A stretch of 64,000 bases of DNA from DASQZJ01 sp035638775 (GCA_035638775.1 DASQZJ010000061.1:1-64000); one strand, 5' to 3'. Shown: positions 25,424 through 33,732, counted from the stretch's first letter. The notes: generated by a model not told the origin, from the sequence alone. Made by a program: numbers and translations.

Positions 25424-25813
25424 TCAGCCCCCCGGGCGCAGATGCCCGCTGACCCAGTCGCCGAGCTCACCCTCGAGCATGTCGCCGTCGGCGACGCGGC
25501 GCAGCACCGCCACCGCCTCGGGCTCCGGGGCCGCGAACTCGCGGCCGTTGATCCGCAGGAAGCTGTACATCGCAGCCAGCGCAAGGCGCTTGTTGGCACC
25601 CCGGAACGGATGCCTGCGGACCAGCACGAAGCCGTACCCGGCCGCCAGCGGGCCGAGGTCACCGACGCCGTGCTGATGCTTGTCGCACGGCCGTCGGACC
25701 ACCGCTTCCAGGGCCGCGTCGTCGCGCAGGCCGAAGCGTCCCCCGTACTCCCGCACGAGCCGGACCTGCGCGGCACGGAAGAAGCCCGCCGGCAGCCAGC
25801 GGGGCTCGCTCAT
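25424..25813 (-). CDS. Doc-like (Fic fold) toxin of a type II toxin-antitoxin pair
   Basis: 129 residues, the size of death-on-curing toxins. The Fic/Doc helix reads HPFRGANKRLALAAMYSFL (from H68). Doc of phage P1 has HIFNDANKRTA and phosphorylates EF-Tu. The His, Phe, Asn, Lys and Arg are kept here, but the acidic residue that helps hold the Mg-nucleotide is Gly (G72), confirmed from the bases GGT. Activity may therefore be weak or altered. The start overlaps the antitoxin stop as ATGA, the usual antitoxin-first TA layout. It lies downstream of an AbrB-type antitoxin and 145 bp before the MoxR operon. Confidence 0.85.
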   Translation of the reverse strand: MSEPRWLPAGFFRAAQVRLVREYGGRFGLRDDAALEAVVRRPCDKHQHGVGDLGPLAAGYGFVLVRRHPFRGANKRLALAAMYSFLRINGREFAAPEPEAVAVLRRVADGDMLEGELGDWVSGHLRPGG

Positions 25814-26034
25814 CGGGCCAGCTCGCGCATGGCGTTGCGATACCGCCGGCGCGCCTGCTCGAGGGCCTCGAGGGCGGCCGCGAAGTCCGGATCGAAGGGG
25901 CTCAGCAGCAGGCCGTCGCCGTCCTCGCTCAGCACCAGTTCGTCCCCTTCCCGGATCTGCAACCGGTTGAGCACCTCGCGCGGCAGCAGTACGCCCAGCG
26001 AATTGCCCACCTTGCGAACCTTCACCTTTGCCAT
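25810..26034 (-). CDS. AbrB/MazE/SpoVT-type antitoxin
   Basis: 74 residues. The N terminus MAKVKVRKVGNSLGVLLPREVLNRLQIREGDELVLSEDGDGLLLSP (residues 1-46) is a classic swapped-hairpin AbrB DNA-binding domain with the VRKVGNSLGVLLPREVL signature. The C-terminal helix (about 50-74, rich in Ala, Glu and Arg) probably wraps and neutralises the toxin. Antitoxins of this type bind their own promoter, so the region just upstream of 26034 probably carries the operator. AGGA lies 5 nt before the ATG. It ends with the toxin start in a 4-nt overlap. Pairing of AbrB with Doc, rather than Phd with Doc, is seen in many proteobacteria. Confidence 0.88.
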   Translation of the reverse strand: MAKVKVRKVGNSLGVLLPREVLNRLQIREGDELVLSEDGDGLLLSPFDPDFAAALEALEQARRRYRNAMRELAR

Positions 26035-26316
26035 GGATCCTGTCTCCCGGCCGGACACCCCGTCGACGGGATGCTTCCGGCTGCCAGTGCCGCCCTGCGG
26101 CACTCCCCGTGCCCGGGCCTTGCCGCCCGGTCGTTGTCGCGGCGCCGGCCGGTGCCGCACCGCAGTCGTTTGTGCGGGGAAAGGATGACACAGGTAATAA
26201 CGGGCGTCACCCGGGTCCGAACCCGCCGGCGCCGACACTGTCACAGCCTGCGAATCCATGTCCGGCCGCGGTACGCAGGAGCGTGCCGACGCGCCCGTCA
26301 ACCCGGAGAGGAACCC

Positions 26317-26772
26317 ATGCATCCCGTCTCGATCCGCAGCCGCCTTGCGATCGCCGCGCTGCTGGCATTCGCACTCGCCGGCCTCGCCCAGGCGAAGACC
26401 GTCGCCATCAAGGGCACCCCGAGTCTGCGCTTCAGCGTGACGCAGATCACCGCCCACCCCGGGGAGAAGCTCACCATCAAGCTGAGCAACCCGACAAAGA
26501 TGCCGGCGTCGGCGATGTCCCACAACTGGGTCCTGCTGAAGAAGGGGACCGACGTGGGCACGTTCGCCTCCAAGGCGATGGAAGCCAAATCACACGGCTA
26601 CATCCCGCCGAAGATGGCGGATGACGTGCTGGCGCACACGCCGCTGGTGAAACCGGGCCAGACGCGCTCGGTGACCTTCCATGCGCCGAAGCGCAAGGGC
26701 GATTACACCTACATCTGCTCGTTCCCCGGCCATTATGCGGCCGGCATGAAGGGTACGCTGGTCGTGAAATAG
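26317..26772 (+). CDS. exported type 1 copper protein (azurin/auracyanin-like cupredoxin)
   Basis: 151 residues. A signal peptide (1-26, cleaved near AQA) directs it to the periplasm. The cupredoxin fold keeps all four copper ligands: H69 in MSHNWVLL, then C134, H139 and M144 in YTYICSFPGHYAAGMKGTL. The ligand spacing C-x4-H-x4-M differs from azurin (C-x4-H-x3-M) and matches the auracyanin-like loop. It should act as a small electron carrier between respiratory or photosynthetic complexes. The ATG at 26317 has GGAGAGGA upstream. It is divergent from the toxin-antitoxin pair and stands alone, so its redox partners are not shown by the context. Confidence 0.88.
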   Translation: MHPVSIRSRLAIAALLAFALAGLAQAKTVAIKGTPSLRFSVTQITAHPGEKLTIKLSNPTKMPASAMSHNWVLLKKGTDVGTFASKAMEAKSHGYIPPKMADDVLAHTPLVKPGQTRSVTFHAPKRKGDYTYICSFPGHYAAGMKGTLVVK

Positions 26773-26796
26773 GCCGCGGAAAACCGGAGCGCTCCG

Positions 26797-26849
26797 GGTA
26801 CGGGACGAACCCTCCCGATTCTCCTAGAATACGGTTCCATTCCCGTACC
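26797..26849. promoter_or_regulatory. inverted repeat flanking a candidate -10 box before the unknown gene at 26861
   Basis: GGTACGGGA (26797-26805) and TCCCGTACC (26841-26849) are a perfect 9-bp inverted repeat. TAGAAT at 26825-26830, one base from the -10 consensus, lies inside and would start a transcript about 24 nt before the ATG at 26861. The repeat could be an operator around the promoter, or the terminator stem of the cupredoxin gene; no T tract follows. Confidence 0.35.
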
Positions 26850-26860
26850 GGACGCCGACC

Positions 26861-27349
26861 ATGCCCGAGCAGGACATCCATTCCCTCGATCCGCAAACCT
26901 ACCACCAGGTGGTCGCGCCGGCGCTGCAGGTGGCCGCCGACACGGCCGCGAGCCGGGGCGACCCCGACCTGTACAACGACATGGCATCGATGCTCGCTCT
27001 CGTGGCGATGGTGCATCGCCTGTCGGACTGCCTGCGGGCCGCGGAGGCCCCCGGGGAGGCACTGCAGTCGGCGCTGGAGCAGGCCCCGGCAGGCGCGTGC
27101 GTGATGGTGCTACAGGAATCCGGGCTCGACGACGCCCAGGTGGGCGACTGCCTGTGGGCGCTGTCGACGGCCTACGGACAGCTCACGGAGCAGGGCGTGA
27201 TCGGCGCGGAACGCGCGCTGGTGGACGACGCCTGGCAGCACCTGCGCGCCGGCGAACGCGAGGCCGCGATCGGCGTGCTGGGACTCGCGGCGGCGCGGGT
27301 GGTCGCGGCGATCGACGGCTGGGAACAGCGTCGCGGCCCCGGGGGATAG
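26861..27349 (+). CDS. hypothetical soluble helical protein
   Basis: 162 residues, no recognised family. It is acidic, Ala- and Leu-rich and predicted almost wholly helical, with no signal peptide or membrane helix. Segments such as TYHQVVAPALQVAADTAASRG and ALSTAYGQLTEQGVIGAERALVDDAW suggest a helical-repeat or adaptor-like fold. It has two Cys (57 and 84 roughly) with no metal-motif spacing. The codon use is like that of the neighbours and a candidate promoter lies upstream, so I believe it is expressed. It converges on the metallo-beta-lactamase gene with 25 bp between stops. Confidence 0.65.
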   Translation: MPEQDIHSLDPQTYHQVVAPALQVAADTAASRGDPDLYNDMASMLALVAMVHRLSDCLRAAEAPGEALQSALEQAPAGACVMVLQESGLDDAQVGDCLWALSTAYGQLTEQGVIGAERALVDDAWQHLRAGEREAAIGVLGLAAARVVAAIDGWEQRRGPGG

Positions 27350-27374
27350 CATGGCTGCCCGGGAGCCCGGACCC

Positions 27375-28262
27375 TCAGGCCGGACCGGCCCCGGACGCCC
27401 GGGCCCAGCGTGACTCGAAGCCTTCGCCCTTGACCTTCCCGTCTTCCCGCAGCTTGAGCAGGTGCGCGTACACCGAGTGGGCCGCCATGCCGTGCAGGGC
27501 CCTGGGCACGTCCGTGTAGATGCGTTCGACCAGCTCCGGAATGGTTGCCGGCGCGCCGTCGCCGAAGGCCTCCAGCACCATCCTCTCGCGCATCAGCCGG
27601 TGCTCGACGATGGTCTCCAGCACGTTGCGGGGCTCATCCAGCAGTCGCCCGTGCGCCGGGGCAATGGTCGCCAGGTCCATCGCCGCCAGGCGCCGCAGCG
27701 ACTCGATGTACTGCTTCATGTCGCCATCCGGCGGCGCAATCACCACGGTGCTTCCGTCCATCACGTGGTCCCCGGCGAACAGCAGCCGCTCCTCCTCGAG
27801 CAGGAAGCAGATGTGGTCGGCCGCGTGTCCGGGGGTGTGCACGCAGCGCAGGGTGAACTCCTCGCCGCGGATGACGTCAGCGTCGGCCAGCTCGCGGTCC
27901 GCGCGGAAGCGCCCGTCGCCCATGCTCTGCAGCGGCTTCGGGTGCGCCAGCACGGGAGCCCCGGTCAGCTCGGCGAGCCGGCGGCTTCCGGGCCAGTGGT
28001 CCGGGTGCTTGTGGGTGATCAGGATCCAGCGGATGCGGCCGCCGCCGGCCTCGGCCAGGCGCTGCACGTGCGCGGGGTCGTCCACGCCGGTGTCGATCAC
28101 GGCGATCTCGCGATGCCCCACCAGGTAGCAGTTGGTGCCCGGCCCGGTCATCATGCCGGGGTTGTCGGCGGTGACCCGCCGGACCAGGGGCGTCAGCTCG
28201 CGCACCTGCGACGGGTCGAACTCGCGCCGGACTTCGTCGGTGAGGAACCAGGGTGTGCTCAT
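27375..28262 (-). CDS. metallo-beta-lactamase fold hydrolase, LACTB2-like
   Basis: 295 residues. The metal site motif is HKHPDHW (HxHxDH) near 104-110, with further ligands in CVHTPGHAADHICF (about 158-171), FAGDHVMDGS (Asp, about 179-188) and APAHG (about 218-222). A C-terminal winged-helix-like region (about 245-285) resembles the BLACT_WH domain of LACTB2-type proteins. Members hydrolyse esters, thioesters or RNA; the sequence does not decide. No signal peptide is present, so it is cytoplasmic and not a classical antibiotic beta-lactamase. It is divergent from the CPA2 antiporter, with the five-hairpin region in between. Confidence 0.87.
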   Translation of the reverse strand: MSTPWFLTDEVRREFDPSQVRELTPLVRRVTADNPGMMTGPGTNCYLVGHREIAVIDTGVDDPAHVQRLAEAGGGRIRWILITHKHPDHWPGSRRLAELTGAPVLAHPKPLQSMGDGRFRADRELADADVIRGEEFTLRCVHTPGHAADHICFLLEEERLLFAGDHVMDGSTVVIAPPDGDMKQYIESLRRLAAMDLATIAPAHGRLLDEPRNVLETIVEHRLMRERMVLEAFGDGAPATIPELVERIYTDVPRALHGMAAHSVYAHLLKLREDGKVKGEGFESRWARASGAGPA

Positions 28263-28300
28263 GCTCCACGGCCTTCGGCGATGGTATACCTTGAGGAAGG

Positions 28301-28467
28301 CCTGAACGATCCGTCCCGATCATTCAGGTGCCCCGGGTCCGGCGCACCCGGACCCGGCCCCGCGGGATCGAGCCGCTGCGGCCTCGATCCGCGGCAGGCC
28401 GTCCATGACCCGCAGGAAGCTCCGAACCGGTCAGAGCTTCCCTGATCCGGGCAGTGTATCACTGCCC
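28301..28467. other. array of five consecutive stem-loops in a divergent intergenic region
   Basis: Five inverted repeats follow each other: CCTGAACGATC/GATCATTCAGG (28301-28328, one mismatch), CCGGGTCCGG/CCGGACCCGG (28333-28357, perfect), an ATCGAG/CTCGAT-centred stem with CCGCGG ends (28360-28394, one bulge), GGAAGCTC/GAGCTTCC (28415-28441) and GGGCAGTG-TAT-CACTGCCC (28449-28467, perfect). The last ends 43 nt before the antiporter start at 28511. The array could fold as a structured 5' leader of the antiporter mRNA or act as DNA elements between the two divergent genes. I recognise no known riboswitch. Confidence 0.6.
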
Positions 28468-28510
28468 CCGGCGGCAGCGGGCACGCCGCGGCCCGGGAGA
28501 GCGATGTCGG

Positions 28511-30481
28511 ATGCCGGACCTGTTCAGGGAAATACTGCTCATCTTCACCGCCTCCCTGGCGGTGCTCGCGATCTTCCGCCGCCTGCGCCTGTCCGCGACG
28601 CTCGCGTACCTCGCGGTCGGGCTGATCCTCGGACCGGGCGGCACCGGGCTGATCAGCGACCCGCACGCGATCGAGGGGCTGGCCGAGTTCGGCGTGGTGT
28701 TCCTGCTGTTCACCCTGGGCCTGGAGTTCGCGCTCCCGCGGCTGATCGCGATGCGCCGCATCGTGCTGGGGCTCGGGGGCGGCCAGGTGCTGACCTGTCT
28801 CGCGGTCTTCTTCGGCGGCGCGCTGCTCGCCGGGCTCGGTCCCGGCCCCGCGTTCGTCGCCGGATCCGCCCTGGCGCTCTCTTCCACCACCATCGTGACG
28901 CGTGAGCTCGCACACACCGGGGAGCTGCACGGCCGCCACGGCCAACTGGGGGTCGGCGTGCTGCTGCTGCAGGATCTCGTGTCGGTGTTCCTGCTGGTGG
29001 GGATGGCGGGCCTCGCCAATGGTGGCGGGCACTCGGTGGCGCTCCAGCTGCTGCTCACGCTGGCCAAGGCCGCGGTGCTGCTCGCGCTGCTCGCCGCCGT
29101 GGGCAAGTGGATCCTGCCCCGGGTATTCCAGGAGATCGCGCGCGCGCACTCCGACGAGATGTTCGTACTGGCAGCCCTGGTGGTGGCGCTGCTGGCGGCG
29201 GTGGCCGCGCGCAGCTTCGGGCTGTCCATGGCCCTGGGTGCCTTCATCGCCGGCATGATGCTCGGCGAGAGCCACTACCGGCACCAGATCGAGGCCGAGA
29301 TCCGTCCCTTCCGCGACATCCTGCTGGGCCTGTTCTTCGTCAGCGTCGGCATGCTGCTGGACCTGCACGTGCTCTCGCGTACCTGGCCGCTGGTGCTGCT
29401 GGTGACGCTCGCCAGCATGGGCTTCAAGGCGCTGGTGGTGACCGTGCTCGCCCGCCGCATGGGCGAGAGCCCCCGGAACTCCGTGCGGGCGGGCGTGGTG
29501 CTCGCGCAGGGCGGCGAGTTCGGCTTTGCCGTCCTCGCGCTCGGCGCCGGCTATCACCAGATCGGCCGGGGGCCGGCGGCGATCCTGGTCGCGAGCATCG
29601 TCCTGAGCATGGCGGTGACGCCGCTGCTGATCCGCTCCAGCAACCCGCTCGCCCGGCGGCTGTACCCGCCGGAGTCGCCCCCCGCACCGGATCCCGACAC
29701 GTTCGCGGAGTCCGCGGGCGAAATGACCGATCACGTGATCATCGCCGGCTACGGGCGGGTGGGACAGACCATCGCACGCTTCCTGCAGCGGGAGGGCGTG
29801 CCGTTCATCGCCGTGGACTCGGACCCCCGGCGCGTGCACGAGGCATCGATCGGGGGCGAGACGCCGGTCTACGGCGATGCCCGTCGGCACGACCTGCTGC
29901 GGGCGCTGGGGATCGAACACGCCCGGCTGCTGGTGATCAGCTTCGATGCCTTTGGCGACGCCATGACGATCCTGCGCCAGGTGCGCGCCCTGCGCCCGGA
30001 GCTCCCGGTCCTGGTCCGGACCGCCGATGACCGCAATCTGGAGGCGCTGCACGGCGCGGGCGCCACCGAGATCGTCCCCGAGACGCTGGAGTCGAGCCTG
30101 ATGCTGGTCTCGCACGTGCTGGTGATGCTGGGCTATCCGGCACAGCGGGTGCTGGAGACGGTCCGCGCGGCCCGCGAGCAGCGCTACCAGCTGCTCCACG
30201 GCTTCTTCCACGGCGGCGCGTCGCGGGTGACGGACGCGCGCGGGGAAGCCCTGGAGATGGTGCACGCGGTGCCGCTGCCGGAGGCCGCCCATGCCGTCGG
30301 CCACACCCTCGCCGGACTGCACCTGGACGACCTGGGAGTCACCGTGCAGGCGCTCCGGCGGGAGAGCGGGACCCTGCAGAGCCCGGGGCCCGAGGTGACG
30401 TTCGGTGCCGGTGACATCGTGGTCCTTCGGGGCAGCGCGGAGCACATCGAGACCGCCGAGACGCGCCTGCTCACCGGCTGA
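28511..30481 (+). CDS. CPA2 monovalent cation:proton antiporter with TrkA-N and TrkA-C domains (KefB/YbaL type)
   Basis: 656 residues. The first 385 or so hold 12-13 membrane helices of the CPA2 exchanger fold (LAYLAVGLILGPGGTGLI near 29-46; FLLFTLGLEF; ALSSTTIVTREL; VGVLLLQDLVSVFLL with the transport-site Asp). A linker leads to an RCK_N/TrkA-N nucleotide-binding domain (about 402-520, DHVIIAGYGRVGQTIARFL) and a TrkA-C domain (about 570-650). This layout is that of KefB/KefC/YbaL-like potassium or sodium/proton antiporters gated by cytosolic ligands. The ATG at 28511 has GGAGAG upstream. It is divergent from the LACTB2-like gene and preceded by five stem-loops that may lie in its leader. Confidence 0.92.
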   Translation: MPDLFREILLIFTASLAVLAIFRRLRLSATLAYLAVGLILGPGGTGLISDPHAIEGLAEFGVVFLLFTLGLEFALPRLIAMRRIVLGLGGGQVLTCLAVFFGGALLAGLGPGPAFVAGSALALSSTTIVTRELAHTGELHGRHGQLGVGVLLLQDLVSVFLLVGMAGLANGGGHSVALQLLLTLAKAAVLLALLAAVGKWILPRVFQEIARAHSDEMFVLAALVVALLAAVAARSFGLSMALGAFIAGMMLGESHYRHQIEAEIRPFRDILLGLFFVSVGMLLDLHVLSRTWPLVLLVTLASMGFKALVVTVLARRMGESPRNSVRAGVVLAQGGEFGFAVLALGAGYHQIGRGPAAILVASIVLSMAVTPLLIRSSNPLARRLYPPESPPAPDPDTFAESAGEMTDHVIIAGYGRVGQTIARFLQREGVPFIAVDSDPRRVHEASIGGETPVYGDARRHDLLRALGIEHARLLVISFDAFGDAMTILRQVRALRPELPVLVRTADDRNLEALHGAGATEIVPETLESSLMLVSHVLVMLGYPAQRVLETVRAAREQRYQLLHGFFHGGASRVTDARGEALEMVHAVPLPEAAHAVGHTLAGLHLDDLGVTVQALRRESGTLQSPGPEVTFGAGDIVVLRGSAEHIETAETRLLTG

Positions 30482-30491
30482 CCCGCGCGGC

Positions 30492-31334
30492 TCAGCGGTC
30501 CCGCACCCAGCGTCGCCAGACCGGCGTGATCCCCGCCGGCAGCGGCGCCACGCGCCCCGGACGGATCCAGGGATTGCCCGGATCGTGGAAGTCCGAGCCG
30601 ACCGACCCCTCCAGCCCGTGCCGGCGCGCGTGTTCCGCGTTCGCCGACAGCGCGCCCGGGCCGCCACCGCCGCAGGCCACCTCCATGGCCTCGCCGCCGG
30701 CCTCCCGGAATGCCTCCAGGGCCCGGCGCATCCAGCGTCCGGTAAAGCCGTAACGATGGGGATGTGCCAGCACCGCCACGCCCCCGGCCGCCCGGACCCA
30801 GCCCACCGCGACTTCCAGCGGGACCCACTCCGCCCGCACGTGGCCGGGGCGGCCGCGCGCCAGGTAACGCCGGAAGGCGGCGGCCATGTCGCGTGCATGG
30901 CCCCCGTGCACCAGGACCCGCGCGAAGTGGCTGCGGCTCACGTGCCGGTCGCGCGCCAGCCGGCACGCCTGCTCCATGGCGTCGGGCAGGCCGGCATGTG
31001 CCAGGCGCTCGCCGATGCGCCGGGCACGCTCCGCCCGGGCCTCGGACTGGCGCGCGAGCCCGCTCCGGAACGTCGGGCAGGCCGGGTCGACGCCCAGTCC
31101 CACCACGTGCAGCTCGCGCGCTTCCCAGGTGACGCTGAGCTCGACCCCGGGGATCAGCCGCAGGCCCTGGCGGCTCGCCGCGATCGCGGCCTCGTCCAGC
31201 CCGGCGACCGTGTCGTGGTCGGTGAGCGCGAACGTCTCCACGCCCCGCTCCGCGACCAGCGCCACCAGCTCCGGGGGCGAGAGGCGCCCGTCCGAACGGT
31301 CGGAGTGCAGATGCAGGTCCACGCGCGAGGTCAC
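30492..31334 (-). CDS. PHP domain phosphoesterase (TrpH/RNase AM family)
   Basis: 280 residues from a GTG. The PHP metal-binding motifs are complete: DLHLHSDRSDG (about 6-16), ALTDHDTVAG (about 35-44), GVELSV (about 62-67), AHPHRYG (about 182-188) and GSDFHDPG (about 248-255). The E. coli relative RNase AM (YciV) processes rRNA 5' ends and degrades oligonucleotides 5' to 3', and also hydrolyses 3',5'-nucleotide bisphosphates. The same cytoplasmic role is likely here. The start overlaps the DUF502 stop as GTGA (31331-31334), so the two are coupled; the stop lies 10 bp from the end of the convergent antiporter gene. Confidence 0.88.
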   Translation of the reverse strand: MTSRVDLHLHSDRSDGRLSPPELVALVAERGVETFALTDHDTVAGLDEAAIAASRQGLRLIPGVELSVTWEARELHVVGLGVDPACPTFRSGLARQSEARAERARRIGERLAHAGLPDAMEQACRLARDRHVSRSHFARVLVHGGHARDMAAAFRRYLARGRPGHVRAEWVPLEVAVGWVRAAGGVAVLAHPHRYGFTGRWMRRALEAFREAGGEAMEVACGGGGPGALSANAEHARRHGLEGSVGSDFHDPGNPWIRPGRVAPLPAGITPVWRRWVRDR

Positions 31335-31954
31335 GGGCGATGCCTGCGGCGCAGGGTCGGCATTGGCCGGCCGCTGCGACTGATGCCGCCGGTGAGCACG
31401 AAGCGCAGGGCGTCCTCCACGGGCATGTCGATCGGCTCGACCGAGTCCCGGGAGAGGATCAGCGTGTAGCCGCCGATCTGGTAGCTCATGGGAAGGTAGA
31501 CGGCGATGTCCCCGCTGCCGCCCAGCGCCCCCGGTATGTCGGAAAAGTCGTCGCGGGTAACCAGCCCCAGCACCCGACCCCCGCCCGGAAGGCGCACGAT
31601 CACGGGCTGGTGGTCGAGGCGCCGCTGACCGGAAGCGTAGAAGTAATCCGCGAAATCCCGCAGCGCATTGTAGATGGTGCGCACCAGCGGCGTGCGCCCC
31701 AGCAGCCACTCCGCGATCGAGAACAGCCGGCGCACGAACCAGGCCTCCATCAGCAGGCCCACCAGGAAGATCAGCACCGCGCCCGCCGCCAGCCCCAGCC
31801 CGGGCACGTAAAAGTGCGCCGGCAGCACCAGCCGGATGGAGCGCCCGAGAAACGCCTCCGCCGAGCTTCCCAGCCAGTACAGCACCGCCACGGTGCCGGC
31901 CAGCGGAAGGATGGCGACCAGGCCGGTCAGGAAGATGCGGGTGATGCGTTTCAT
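31331..31954 (-). CDS. DUF502 family membrane protein
   Basis: 207 residues with two membrane helices (about 7-28 and 50-72) and a soluble domain. RTIYNALRDFADYF, PVIVRLPGGGRVLGLVTRDD and PMSYQIGGYTLILSRDSVEPIDMPVEDALRFVLTGGI are family hallmarks of DUF502. Its function is unknown; proteins of this type are widespread in gram-negative bacteria. It lies 28 bp after the GNAT-nitrilase gene and overlaps the RNase AM-like gene by 4 nt, so the three could be one transcript. Confidence 0.87.
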   Translation of the reverse strand: MKRITRIFLTGLVAILPLAGTVAVLYWLGSSAEAFLGRSIRLVLPAHFYVPGLGLAAGAVLIFLVGLLMEAWFVRRLFSIAEWLLGRTPLVRTIYNALRDFADYFYASGQRRLDHQPVIVRLPGGGRVLGLVTRDDFSDIPGALGGSGDIAVYLPMSYQIGGYTLILSRDSVEPIDMPVEDALRFVLTGGISRSGRPMPTLRRRHRP

Positions 31955-31982
31955 GCACGGCCCCCTTCGGCGGCGGGTGCCG

Positions 31983-33605
31983 TCATCCGCCGGTTCCGGC
32001 CTCTTCGGTCTCGGCCGCGGTCACCAGGGTGGGAGCGGCCGTCACCGGCTCGCCGATCCAGCGGACCTCGTACAGATCGCGGCGCCGGTCATGATAGTTG
32101 CGCACCGAGCCCTCGTCGCGCAACTTGGTCAGCTTGCGCATGTCCAGGTCCACGATCAGGGTCATCTCGGTGTTGGGCGTGCCTTCCGCGGCCAGCGCGT
32201 CGTGCGCGAAGGCGAAGTCCGACGGCGTGAACACCGCGGTCTGCGAATACTGGATGTCGATGTTCTCGATCTTGGGGAGGTTGCCCACGCTGCCGGTGAT
32301 GGCCACGTAGCACTCGTTCTCGATGGCACGTGCCTGGGCGCAGTGGCGCACCCGCAGGTAGCCGTTCTTGGTGTCCGTCCAGTAGGGCACGAACAGGATC
32401 TGCATGCCGCGGTCGGCCAGGATCCGGGACAGCTCCGGGAACTCGACGTCGTAGCAGATCAGGATCCCGACCTTGCCCACGTCGGTGTCGAACACCTTGA
32501 GGTCCTGGCCGCCGCGCATGCCCCAGTAGGCACGCTCGTCCGGCGTGATGTGGAGCTTGTACTGGCTGTCGATGGTGCCGTCGCGACGGCACAGGAAGGT
32601 GACGTTGTACAGCTCCTGGTCCTGGTAGACCGGCATGCTGCCGGCGATGATGTTGGTGTTGTAGCTCACCGCCAGCTCCAGCAGCGCATCCAGCATGTCG
32701 TCGGTGAACTGGGCCAGGCCGCGGATCGCCTCGGCCGGGCTGCCCTGGTTGAACTGGCCCATCAGGGGCGCGTCGAACATCTCCGGCAGCATCACGAAGT
32801 CGGCGTGATAGCCCGCGAGCGCGTCGACGAAGAACTCGACCTGGTTGACCACCTCGTCGAAGGAGCTGACCCGGCGCATCTGCCACTGCACCGTGCCGAT
32901 GCGCACCACATCCTTCTTCGCCCCGATCAGCGGCGTCTTGCGCTCCTGGTAGAAGATGTTGTTCCACTCCACCAGCGTGGCGAAGGCCCGCGATTCGCGG
33001 TCGTCGGGCAGGTAGCCCGTGATCACGCGGCGCACGTGGAAATCGTTGGCGAGCTGGAAACTGAGAATCGGGTCGCGGATCTCCTTGCGCTTGACCAGCT
33101 CGATGTATTCCTCCGGAGAGAGCTCCGCGGCGTATTTGTCGTAGCCGGGGATGCGTCCGCCGGCGACGATGGCGCGCAGGTTGAGCTTTCGGCACAGCTC
33201 CTTGCGCGCATCGTACAGGCGCCGCCCCAGACGCATGTCCCGGTATTCCGGATCGACGAACACGTCCACCCCGTAGAGGACGTCGCCCTCGGGGTCGTGG
33301 GTCGTGAGATAGCCGTTGCCGGTGATCTCGTTGTAGGTGTGCTGGTCGCCGAACCGGTCGTACTTGACGATCACCGTGATCGCCGCCGCCACCACGCGGC
33401 CGTTGTCCTCGATGCAGATCTGGCCCTCGGGAAAACGGCGGATCTGCGACTCGAACTGCCGCCGCGTCCAGGCGCCGCCCATGCCCCGGTACACCCGGTT
33501 CATGATGGACTCGACGTCGGGGTAGTCCTCGGGCCGAAGGTTGCGCAGCCGGAGCCGGTACTCCTCGCGCTCGACCTGATCCGTCGGCGTTTCCTGGTCG
33601 GGCAT
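31983..33605 (-). CDS. GNAT acetyltransferase - nitrilase (carbon-nitrogen hydrolase) fusion
   Basis: 540 residues in one frame. Residues about 18-215 are a GNAT domain with GVDVFVDPEYRDMRLGRRLYDARKEL (about 112-137) holding the acetyl-CoA loop. Residues about 233-515 are a carbon-nitrogen hydrolase with a complete Glu-Lys-Cys triad: E275 (LPEMFDAP), K350 (SQYKLHI), C384 (ILICYDVEFPE). The fusion should couple amide hydrolysis with acetyl or acyl transfer, substrate unknown. Proteins with this layout are known in bacteria and resemble a nitrilase superfamily branch with N-terminal acetyltransferase. The ATG at 33605 has GGAG upstream. It lies 28 bp before DUF502 on the same strand. Confidence 0.92.
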   Translation of the reverse strand: MPDQETPTDQVEREEYRLRLRNLRPEDYPDVESIMNRVYRGMGGAWTRRQFESQIRRFPEGQICIEDNGRVVAAAITVIVKYDRFGDQHTYNEITGNGYLTTHDPEGDVLYGVDVFVDPEYRDMRLGRRLYDARKELCRKLNLRAIVAGGRIPGYDKYAAELSPEEYIELVKRKEIRDPILSFQLANDFHVRRVITGYLPDDRESRAFATLVEWNNIFYQERKTPLIGAKKDVVRIGTVQWQMRRVSSFDEVVNQVEFFVDALAGYHADFVMLPEMFDAPLMGQFNQGSPAEAIRGLAQFTDDMLDALLELAVSYNTNIIAGSMPVYQDQELYNVTFLCRRDGTIDSQYKLHITPDERAYWGMRGGQDLKVFDTDVGKVGILICYDVEFPELSRILADRGMQILFVPYWTDTKNGYLRVRHCAQARAIENECYVAITGSVGNLPKIENIDIQYSQTAVFTPSDFAFAHDALAAEGTPNTEMTLIVDLDMRKLTKLRDEGSVRNYHDRRRDLYEVRWIGEPVTAAPTLVTAAETEEAGTGG

Positions 33606-33732
33606 AGGGATCTCCGTCGGAGTGATGGCGAATGTCCACGGCGCCCCGCGGGCGCCTGCCAAGCCATTCTACTCCCTCAGGATAACCCCCGACCGCCGGA
33701 CTCTCCAGCCGGGCCCGAGACCGCGCCTGCCG

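Noticed and set aside
27375..28262. Antibiotic beta-lactamase
   Set aside because: The metallo-beta-lactamase fold is present, but there is no signal peptide and the C-terminal winged-helix region is that of LACTB2-type hydrolases.
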